64,000 nt of DNA, from assembly GCF_017963645.1 (NCBI RefSeq), contig NZ_JAGMWN010000002.1:372001-436000 (forward strand). The letters are read 5' to 3'. This stretch comes from Marivibrio halodurans (GTDB lineage Bacteria; Pseudomonadota; Alphaproteobacteria; UBA8366; Aestuariispiraceae). A model generated the notes under the pieces. It saw only the letters and a program-made list of their open reading frames with translations. It was not told the origin of the DNA and made no database searches. This document shows, one piece after another, positions 25,450 to 32,355 of this stretch. Each line of letters opens with the position of its first letter. Position 1 is the stretch's first letter. The translations under genes were made by a program, and so were the position numbers.

Positions 25450-26904
25450 TCACTCCGGCGTGCCGGCCGCGATATAGGCCGTCTTGACGGTGGTATAGAA
25501 TTCCTTGGCATAGCGGCCCTGTTCGCGCGGGCCGAAGGAACTGTCGCCGCGCCCGCCGAAGGGCACGTGATAATCCGTGCCCGCCGTCGGCAGGTTGACC
25601 ATGACGCAGCCCGTGCGCGCGTTGCGCCGGAAATGATTGGCCCGGGCGAGCGAGCGCGTGACGATCCCCGATGTCAGGCCGAAGCGCGTGTCGTTGGCGA
25701 CCGTCAGCGCCTCCTCGTAGGAGCCGACCTTGATCACGCAGGCGATGGGCGCGAACATCTCCTCCCGGTTGATGCGCATGGCGTTGGTCGTGCCGGCATA
25801 GAGCGCCGGGGCCTGGTAATAGCCGTCCTGGGGAAGGGAGAGCCGTTCCCCGCCGCACAGATGCTCCGCGCCTTCCTCCTCGGCCAGCGCGACATAGGCG
25901 AGATTGGCCTCCAACTGCGCCGCGCTGACGACGGGGCCGATCTGCGTGCCGTCCGCCAGCGCATGGCCGACCTTGAGCGCGCGGACCGCGGCCGCCGTCT
26001 TCTCCACGAAGGCGTCATGCACGCCCTCATGCACGATCAGGCGCGAGGAGGCGGTGCATTTCTGGCCCGTGCCGCCATAGGCGCCGCCGACCGCGATCGA
26101 TACGGCGAGGTCGAGATCCGCGTCGTCCATCACGACCAGCGGGTTCTTGGAGCCCATCTCCATCTGCAGCTTGGTGCGGTTGACGGCGGCGGCGGCCGCG
26201 ATGGTCCGGCCGACCTCGACCGAGCCGGTGAAGCTGATCGCGTCCACCCCGTCGCTTTCCACCAGCGTCTGGCCGACGGAGCCGCCGGGCCCCATCACCA
26301 GATTGAAGGTCCCCGTCGGCAGCTTCGCCTGGCGCGAGACGATATCGGCCAACGCCCAGGCGCTCGCCGGGGTCTGGTTCGCGGGCTTCCACAAGACCGC
26401 GTTGCCGAAGGCCAGGGCCGGGGCAATCTTCCAAACCGCCGTCGCCATCGGGAAGTTCCAGGGGCTGATGATCGCGACGGTGCCGACCGGCTCGCGCCGC
26501 ACGTCGATCTCGACGCCCGGGCGGACGCTATCCGTCGTATCGCCGATCTGGCGCAGCACCTCGGCGGCGTAATAGGTGAAGAACTGACCGGCGCGATAGA
26601 CCTCGCCCTTGCCTTCGGCCAGTGGCTTGCCCTCCTCGCGGGAGAGCTGGCGGCCCAGTTCCTCGGCGCGCGCCTTCAATTCCTCCCCGATCGCCATCAG
26701 GGTGGCGTAGCGATCCTCCAATCCCGTGGCGGCCCAGGTCGGTTGGGCGGCGCGCGCGGCCTCGATCGCGCGACGGGTCTGGCCGGCATCCGCCTGGGCG
26801 AACTGGCCCAGGCTGTCGCTCAGATCGGAGGGGTTGCGGTTATCGACCGTGTCCGCGCCCGCGATCCATTCGCCCGCGATATAGTTCCGAAACTGCTCCG
26901 CCAT
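25450..26904 (-). CDS. Aldehyde dehydrogenase (NAD(P)+), cluster member
   Basis: A 484-residue aldehyde dehydrogenase that oxidises an aldehyde to an acid. It has the usual ALDH features: the cofactor segment SPWNFPMATAVWKIAPALAFGNAVLWKPANQTP, the catalytic Glu in LQMEMGSKNPLVVMDDADLDLAV, the catalytic Cys in YGGTGQKCTASSRL, and the closing NLPTAGTDYHVPFGGRGDSSFGPREQG. The last motif recalls alpha-ketoglutarate semialdehyde and betaine-type subfamilies. I chose Met at 26904 after a GAAGGAAAC ribosome-binding site; 26931 and 26979 are weaker. It is the promoter-proximal gene of the cluster. Confidence 0.94.
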   Translation of the reverse strand: MAEQFRNYIAGEWIAGADTVDNRNPSDLSDSLGQFAQADAGQTRRAIEAARAAQPTWAATGLEDRYATLMAIGEELKARAEELGRQLSREEGKPLAEGKGEVYRAGQFFTYYAAEVLRQIGDTTDSVRPGVEIDVRREPVGTVAIISPWNFPMATAVWKIAPALAFGNAVLWKPANQTPASAWALADIVSRQAKLPTGTFNLVMGPGGSVGQTLVESDGVDAISFTGSVEVGRTIAAAAAVNRTKLQMEMGSKNPLVVMDDADLDLAVSIAVGGAYGGTGQKCTASSRLIVHEGVHDAFVEKTAAAVRALKVGHALADGTQIGPVVSAAQLEANLAYVALAEEEGAEHLCGGERLSLPQDGYYQAPALYAGTTNAMRINREEMFAPIACVIKVGSYEEALTVANDTRFGLTSGIVTRSLARANHFRRNARTGCVMVNLPTAGTDYHVPFGGRGDSSFGPREQGRYAKEFYTTVKTAYIAAGTPE

Positions 26905-27027
26905 CGTTTCCTTCGCCTCTGCATCGATCATTACCGTCGCGTGACGGGCAGAGTGCGGAGTCGGCGAGTTTTCAGTCAAACGCGAAAAAATTCATGAAAT
27001 TTCAGAAAATCTGAATATTCTGTGATC
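26905..27027. promoter_or_regulatory. Divergent ALDH/LysR promoter with stacked palindromes
   Basis: This 123-bp region holds a dense set of dyads next to the LysR start. They are TTCATGAA (26991-26998), TGAAATTTCA (26995-27004) and TTCAGAAAATCTGAA (27001-27015, 6-bp arms around AAA). The last contains a T-N11-A LysR box (27002-27014). It is AT-rich relative to the flanks, which fits binding of the LysR protein and control of both directions. Confidence 0.65.
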
Positions 27028-27948
27028 ATGAGCCTGTCCCTGAATGCCCTTCGCGCCTTCGCGGTCACCGCCGATACCGGGTCGGTGACGCGGGCGGCGG
27101 AGATTCTGCATCGCACGCCCTCGGCCGTCTCCATGACCCTGAAGCAGTTGGAGGCGGAGATCGGTCCCCCCCTGTTCGAGGGGGAGCGGAAGGGCACCCT
27201 GACCCCGACCGGCCATGCGGTGTTGGCGGAGGCGCGGGCCGCGCTCGACCGGTTCGACCGGGCGGAGGCCGCGATTCGCGCCCATGCGGCCGGGGCTGCG
27301 GGGCGTCTGGTGCTTTCCGCGACACCGTCGGCGACGACGCATCTTCTGCCGGAGGCGCTGGTCGCCTTCCGCGCGCGCTTTCCGGACGTGGAGATCGATC
27401 TGCACGACGCCGACAGTGCCCGCGTGGCGGAGGAACTGCTGGCCGGGACGGTGGAACTCGGCATCGCCAGCGCGCCGACGACGGCGCAGGGCCTCGCCTT
27501 TCAACCGCTCTACCGCGACGCGCTCGGCCTTGTCTGCCGGGCCGACGACCCGCTGGCCGCCATGACCGGGCCGATCGGGTGGGCGCATCTGACCGGCCGC
27601 ACGGTCATGGCCCATGCATTGAGCCCCTCGACCCCGCTCCCCTCGGCGGGTGGCGCGACGTCCCACGGCGACGAGGGGGCGGTGACCGCGCGTACGGTGA
27701 CGGCGGCGCTGGCCCTGGTCCGCGCCGGGCTGGGCGTTACCATCCTGCCGCGCCTGACGGTGCCGGGGGCGGATGGCGATCTCGCCTTCGTGGAGATGGA
27801 CGGCGCGTCCGCGCCGCCCCGCACCGTCGGCCTGCTGACGCGGAAGGGAGAGAGCCTGTCGGCGCCCGCGCGCATGTTCCTGGAGACGCTCGGCCCCTGT
27901 CTCGACCGCTTGGCCGGGCGCCTGGGCGGAACGTTCGAGCGTCTATAG
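27028..27948 (+). CDS. LysR-family transcriptional regulator
   Basis: A 306-residue LysR-type regulator. The N-terminal winged HTH (LNALRAFAVTADTGSVTRAAEILHRTPSAVSMTLKQLEAEIGPPLFEGERKG, about 5-57) is followed by a linker helix and a substrate-binding domain (about 90-295) that should bind the effector. It is divergent from the aldehyde dehydrogenase and very likely activates or represses the 20.2-26.9 kb cluster in answer to its substrate. I chose ATG at 27028; GTG at 27022 is also possible. The stop is only six bases from the convergent proS. Confidence 0.92.
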   Translation: MSLSLNALRAFAVTADTGSVTRAAEILHRTPSAVSMTLKQLEAEIGPPLFEGERKGTLTPTGHAVLAEARAALDRFDRAEAAIRAHAAGAAGRLVLSATPSATTHLLPEALVAFRARFPDVEIDLHDADSARVAEELLAGTVELGIASAPTTAQGLAFQPLYRDALGLVCRADDPLAAMTGPIGWAHLTGRTVMAHALSPSTPLPSAGGATSHGDEGAVTARTVTAALALVRAGLGVTILPRLTVPGADGDLAFVEMDGASAPPRTVGLLTRKGESLSAPARMFLETLGPCLDRLAGRLGGTFERL

Positions 27949-27954
27949 ACGCTC

Positions 27955-29448
27955 TTAATAAGCCTTGGCCAGGATCACGTCCGTGGTCGCGTCCTTGCCG
28001 GTCAGGACGCATTTGCCGGCGGTGCCCGATTGCTCATGGGGGATGCAGCGGATGGTGACGCCGAACTCGTCCAGGCCGCCTTCGCTGCCCGGGTCCCCGC
28101 ACCATTTCGCGCGTACGAAGCCGGTCTTGTTCTCGCCCGCGAAATGCGCCTTCAGATCCGCGAAATCGGTGATGTCGTCGCGGCTCTGGGCCTTGCGGAA
28201 GGCATTCGCCTGATCGAACAGGGCCTGGTCGATCTCCCCCAGATAGGCGGCGGCCTGGGCCACGAGGTCTTCCTGCTTGGGGAAGCTCTTCTCGTTCGGC
28301 GCGAGGTCGCGGCGGAAGAGGGCAAGGGTGCCGTTCTCAAGATCGCGCGGGCCGATCTCGCAGATGATCGGCACGCCCTTCTTGATCCAGGCCCAACGCT
28401 TGTTGGCGGCGCTGTCCTCGCGGGTGTCGACGAAGGCGCGCACCGGCTCGCCGGCGAAGCGTTGCTGGCCGAGCTGACCGGCCAGCTTCTGGCAGGCTTC
28501 CATCACGGGGCCGCGCGCGCTCTCGTCGCGGATGATCGGCAGGATCACGATCTGATGCGGGGCGATGATCGGCGGCAGGCGCAGCCCGTCATCGTCGGAA
28601 TGGGTCATGATCAGACCGCCGACGAGACGGGTGGAGGCCCCCCAGCTCGTGGTGTGCACCAGCTTCTGCTGCCCGGTCTCGTCCTGGAAGGCGATATTGG
28701 CGGCCTTGGCGAAATTCTGGCCGAGATAGTGCGAGGTGCCGGCCTGAAGCGCGCGGCCGTCCTGCATCATTGCCTCGATCGTATGGGTCTCGACCGCGCC
28801 GGGGAACCGCTCGCCGGGGGATTTCTCACCCGGAATCAGCGGGATGCGCATCATGTCCTCGACCACCTGGCGATAGACCTCAAGCATGGTCTTGGTCTCG
28901 TCCATCGCGTCCTCGGCCGTGGCGTGCGCCGTATGCCCCTCCTGCCAGAGGAATTCGGAGGTCCGCAGGAACAGGCGCGGGCGCATCTCCCAGCGCACCA
29001 CGTTCGCCCATTGGTTCAGCTTCAGCGGCAGGTCGCGGTAGCTCTCGATCCAGCGGGCGAAGGCCTCCCCGATCATGGTCTCGGAAGTGGGACGCACGAC
29101 CAGCGGCTCCTCCAGCGGGGCGGCGGGCTTCAACTGCCCTTCCTCCATCACCAGCCGGTGGTGGGTGACGACCGCCATCTCCTTGGCGAAGCCCTCGACA
29201 TGGCTCGCTTCCTTCTGGATCAGGCTAAGCGGGATGAAGAGCGGGAAATAGCAGTTGTCGTGCCCCGTCTCCTGAATGCGGTTGTCCAGCAGGCGCTGGA
29301 TGCGTTCCCAGATCTTATAGCCCCAGGGCTTGATGACCATGCAGCCGCGCACGCCGGAATGTTCGGCCATGTCGGCGGCCTTGATGACCTCCTGGTACCA
29401 ATTCGCGAAATTCTCCGCTCGCGTCACCGGCAGCGCGTTCTTGGCCAT
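27955..29448 (-). CDS. proS: Prolyl-tRNA synthetase, class 3 (archaeal/eukaryal-like) form
   Basis: A class II aminoacyl-tRNA synthetase that charges tRNA-Pro. The 497-residue protein has motif 2 (RWEMRPRLFLRTSEFLWQEGHTAHAT), motif 3 (HSDDDGLRLPPIIAPHQIVILPI), an anticodon-binding domain (RAFVDTREDSAANKRWAWIKKGVPIICEIGPRDLENG) and a C-terminal extension. The extension ends with zinc-domain-like cysteines (CGDPG, IRCIPHE, GKCVLTGKD) and a closing Tyr. It lacks the editing insert of the bacterial long form. This architecture is ProS type 3, less common in alphaproteobacteria than the short type 2 enzyme. Whether a second proS exists cannot be seen here. Confidence 0.93.
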   Translation of the reverse strand: MAKNALPVTRAENFANWYQEVIKAADMAEHSGVRGCMVIKPWGYKIWERIQRLLDNRIQETGHDNCYFPLFIPLSLIQKEASHVEGFAKEMAVVTHHRLVMEEGQLKPAAPLEEPLVVRPTSETMIGEAFARWIESYRDLPLKLNQWANVVRWEMRPRLFLRTSEFLWQEGHTAHATAEDAMDETKTMLEVYRQVVEDMMRIPLIPGEKSPGERFPGAVETHTIEAMMQDGRALQAGTSHYLGQNFAKAANIAFQDETGQQKLVHTTSWGASTRLVGGLIMTHSDDDGLRLPPIIAPHQIVILPIIRDESARGPVMEACQKLAGQLGQQRFAGEPVRAFVDTREDSAANKRWAWIKKGVPIICEIGPRDLENGTLALFRRDLAPNEKSFPKQEDLVAQAAAYLGEIDQALFDQANAFRKAQSRDDITDFADLKAHFAGENKTGFVRAKWCGDPGSEGGLDEFGVTIRCIPHEQSGTAGKCVLTGKDATTDVILAKAY

Positions 29449-29535
29449 ATCGAAACGGGTCCTCGTCCCAAGCTGAAGCGTTCAAATCCGGCCGGATGAA
29501 TGCGCGAGCGGGCACGGCTTTGCAAGCCCGCTCAT

Positions 29536-29571
29536 GGTCGGGGCCTGGGTCGGGGCCTGGGTTGGAGCCTG
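29536..29571. repeat. Three-unit 12-bp tandem repeat
   Basis: GGTCGGGGCCTG at 29536-29547 and 29548-29559, with a degenerate copy at 29560-29571. It is intergenic, between proS and doxX. It may be a strain-variable minisatellite. Confidence 0.7.
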
Positions 29572-29590
29572 GGATCGGGCGCCGGGACGG

Positions 29591-29621
29591 AAAAGGGGCC
29601 GGGACGATCGCCCGGCCCCTT
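29591..29621 (-). terminator. Rho-independent terminator of the doxX gene
   Basis: An 11-bp perfect stem (AAGGGGCCGGG at 29593-29603 with CCCGGCCCCTT at 29611-29621). Read on the minus strand it ends in a TTTT run (plus-strand AAAA at 29591-29594). Confidence 0.8.
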
Positions 29622-29660
29622 GCCGACATTGGAACGCGGCGCCGCGCGCCGTGCGGTCGG

Positions 29661-30137
29661 TCAGAATTCCCGCCCGATGGCGCGGTCGAGACTGAAGCGC
29701 CCACCGCCGCGAACGGCGAAGAACAGAGCGGCGATCATCCACATCAGCGGATATTCATAGCCGCCATTGGTCCACAGGAACCCGTTGGCCGCGTGGAACA
29801 GAACCGCGTTCGCCATGAAGACGGCGACCGCGACCGCGACCGGCCGCGTCAACAGGCCGAGCACCAGGGCGATACCGCCCACGAGTTCGACCAGCCCGAC
29901 CAGGAGCGCCAGGAGATAGGCGGGTTCGAACCCGACGCTGGCGAAGAAATCGGCCGTGCCCTGGAGCCCGCCGCCCAGCAGCTTGCCATAGCCGTGCGGA
30001 ATCAACAGCGCGCCGACGGTGATCCGCAGCACCGGCTCCGCATAGGGGGTAAGCGCATCCGTGATCGGCGCCGCGAAGGCCAGCAGACGCTTCGGGGGAA
30101 CAGACGGGGACGCGGTCTTATCGGTCATGTCGCTCAT
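29661..30137 (-). CDS. DoxX family membrane protein
   Basis: A 158-residue DoxX protein with four membrane helices. Family features are RITVGALLIPHGYGKLLGGGLQGTADFF, the LVGLVELVGGIALVLGLLTRPVAV region and the AANGFLWTNGGYEYPLMWMIAALFFAVRGGG end. DoxX proteins are small membrane subunits whose role varies (thiosulfate:quinone oxidoreductase-like, redox or detoxification). It has its own terminator. The chosen start follows a GGAGGAGG ribosome-binding site. Confidence 0.88.
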   Translation of the reverse strand: MSDMTDKTASPSVPPKRLLAFAAPITDALTPYAEPVLRITVGALLIPHGYGKLLGGGLQGTADFFASVGFEPAYLLALLVGLVELVGGIALVLGLLTRPVAVAVAVFMANAVLFHAANGFLWTNGGYEYPLMWMIAALFFAVRGGGRFSLDRAIGREF

Positions 30138-30269
30138 CAAACGCCTCCTCCACTCTCAAGTCGGCGGGCCGGAATGGCACGCTTTCGGGTGGAAAAGTGC
30201 GCTCAATCTCGACGAAAAACAATCACCATAGCATGTGACGCATTGTTTCCATTCGGAGACAATCGGCCC

Positions 30270-31997
30270 TCAAGGCTTGTAACCAAGCCGTTGATTGCCC
30301 CATTGCCGCCCGCCGACCGTGATGGGCACCGTCATGTCCTTCATGAGAACGAACGCCCCGCCGCCCATGTCACGCAGATAGCTTTGGATCAGGAAGGGCT
30401 TGGTATTGGCGCCGGCGGCCTTGCCCGTTCGGTCGGTGAAGATGCGCCGATTGCGGCAATTGGCGGCGTTCCAGACCGGGTCGTCGGGTCGCTGGGGCTT
30501 GGAATAGACCAGATTGTGGGTCGGCAGATAGCCGTTGATGTCCACCGCCGCGCAGAAGGCCACCCGTTCGTCCACTTCCAGCATCGGCTCTTGCAGAGGT
30601 GGCAGGATGCGATCCAGCACGTCGGTATATCGCGTCGTATGCTGCTTCGGGTTGCTGCCCTCCACGGGGCGATAGTCGGTGTCGAACAGATCATCCATGG
30701 TTAGCTCGCCGGTGGCGACCGCCTTCTCGAAAGCATCGGCGACGGCATGCGCGGTCGCCGTCAACCGTTCGATCAGCGGCTGGTCGAGGGCGATATTCGC
30801 CTCGATGAAGCGATGCAGCGCGTCGCCCTGGCCGCCGTCGAGGGCAAGGTGCCCCGCCGCCACCGTTCCGCTTAAGGTTCCCAGACCGTCGATCCGCACG
30901 CGTGTCGGGCCGTCGGGGACCGCGTCCGCCTGGCCCTCGGCCGGTGCGATCGCGCAACCGGAGGAATCCAATCCGTCGAGAGCGACGCGCCGTGCCCCGC
31001 TCCCACTTCCCTGCCAGCCGATCAGGGTGACCGGCAGGACCGCGGGCTCATATTCCCCCTTTCGGGTCTTGGTGTCGGCGATGGCGGTGCCGAGGCGTCC
31101 TTCCAGTGCCGCCACCATGTTCTTCATCTGCTCGGCCCGCTCGCGTTGGCCGTCGGCTAGGCGGCTGGTTTCCTCCACCTCCTGCGAGACGGAGCCGAGC
31201 GCGTCCGCCACCGCATGCGCCCCGCGCGAGGTTTCCTGCGCGTTATGCCCGATCTCGTCGATCGCCTTCATTTGCTCCGACACGGCTTCGGCGGCTTCGT
31301 TGGAGCAGGATTCGACCTCGCCGATCGCGCCCTCGATCGTCTTGATCGCCTCGACCGCGCGCTTGGTGACCTGCTGGATTTCCTCGATCTGGGCGGCGAT
31401 CTCCTTGGTCGCGTCGGCGGTTTGCCGGGCCAGCGACTTGACCTCGCTGGCGACGACCGCGAAGCCCTTGCCGGCCTCCCCGGCGCGCGCCGCCTCGATC
31501 GTGGCGTTGAGGGCGAGCAGGTTGGTCTGGCTGGCGATGTCGTTGATCAGCTTCACGATGGCGCCGATCTTGTCCGACGCGTCGGCCAGCGTGCCGACCA
31601 CCTCGGCCGCGCGGCGGGTCTCGGCGACCGCGCCCTGCGATTGGGTGCTGGTGCGGCCGACCTGGCTCTCGATCGTGGCGGCGGAGGCGGCGAGCTGTTC
31701 CGTCGCCACGGCCACCGCATCGATGCTGTCGCTTGCCTGGGAGGCGGTCTGGGTCAGTTCCTCGCACAGCCGCGTCACGGTCGCCAGCGCCTGCGCGATC
31801 CCCTCCGCCGCCTCGCCCATATGGGCGCCGGTGGCATTGGCCTGGGCGACGGTGCCCTCGATCTCGCCCTGGAGTGCGTCGGCGAGCGTCATCAACTCGC
31901 GTCGTTGCCATAGGATGGCCCGATCGATTTCTCTTTGGTTGGGAAGCGACGCCCCCGCGTCGGTTCGCATATCGCTCGACTGGCGATTCTCGTCCAT
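30270..31997 (-). CDS. Soluble methyl-accepting chemoreceptor, PilZ-like middle and C-terminal sensor
   Basis: A 575-residue chemoreceptor without any membrane helix. The signalling domain is N-terminal (about 60-290), with the hairpin tip [55 protein letters not shown] middle segment (about 305-400, [16 protein letters not shown]) looks PilZ-like. The C-terminal ~170 residues ([23 protein letters not shown] ... RIFTDRTG ... [13 protein letters not shown] ... [13 protein letters not shown]) resemble a Cache-like ligand domain. The order is reversed from classic MCPs, with the sensor placed at the C-terminus in the cytoplasm. I chose the start at 31997 after a GAGGAAAA ribosome-binding site. 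No other che gene lies in the window. Confidence 0.85.
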   Translation of the reverse strand: MDENRQSSDMRTDAGASLPNQREIDRAILWQRRELMTLADALQGEIEGTVAQANATGAHMGEAAEGIAQALATVTRLCEELTQTASQASDSIDAVAVATEQLAASAATIESQVGRTSTQSQGAVAETRRAAEVVGTLADASDKIGAIVKLINDIASQTNLLALNATIEAARAGEAGKGFAVVASEVKSLARQTADATKEIAAQIEEIQQVTKRAVEAIKTIEGAIGEVESCSNEAAEAVSEQMKAIDEIGHNAQETSRGAHAVADALGSVSQEVEETSRLADGQRERAEQMKNMVAALEGRLGTAIADTKTRKGEYEPAVLPVTLIGWQGSGSGARRVALDGLDSSGCAIAPAEGQADAVPDGPTRVRIDGLGTLSGTVAAGHLALDGGQGDALHRFIEANIALDQPLIERLTATAHAVADAFEKAVATGELTMDDLFDTDYRPVEGSNPKQHTTRYTDVLDRILPPLQEPMLEVDERVAFCAAVDINGYLPTHNLVYSKPQRPDDPVWNAANCRNRRIFTDRTGKAAGANTKPFLIQSYLRDMGGGAFVLMKDMTVPITVGGRQWGNQRLGYKP

Positions 31998-32355
31998 CGG
32001 GATTTTCCTCCACTGCGCCCTGGTGCGGCCGATATTCGCGGCGGCACATGTCGCCCTCTTCGAGGGGCGAGCCCATGCCGGACGACGGGGAGGCTCTTCG
32101 TGGCCCGCTATCAATCCCGAAGCCCATCGAACGCGAACGCGCCGATAGGTATTTCATAGAACGATTCTCGTTACGATACCAAACTGTAACAAACGGATGC
32201 CCCATGCTCGGCGTTCGCGACGATTGTTCGTATACGAATGAAATTGACCCTATCCCGGAATTCGGAGACGCTTTCGCCGGACATGACCGAAGGTCATTTG
32301 GCGCTCCACGTGGCGGCCCGCTACTTGACCGGGGCCATGGGAACGGGATTGAGCG
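31998..32355. promoter_or_regulatory. MCP/hyuA divergent region with perfect 12-bp palindrome
   Basis: About 358 bp without a convincing gene. The perfect palindrome TTCGTATACGAA at 32227-32238, within a GTTCGTATACGAAT context, fits the N-G-T-N-N-A-C-N dyad of GntR-family operators. It is 118 bp before the hyuA ATG. No GntR gene is in the window, so the cognate regulator would be encoded elsewhere. Confidence 0.6.

Larger units (their letters stand above)
29449..29660. other. proS upstream region; no gene seen
   Basis: This 212-bp gap holds the proS start region, a three-unit 12-bp tandem repeat and the doxX terminator. I see no coding sequence. Confidence 0.5.
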
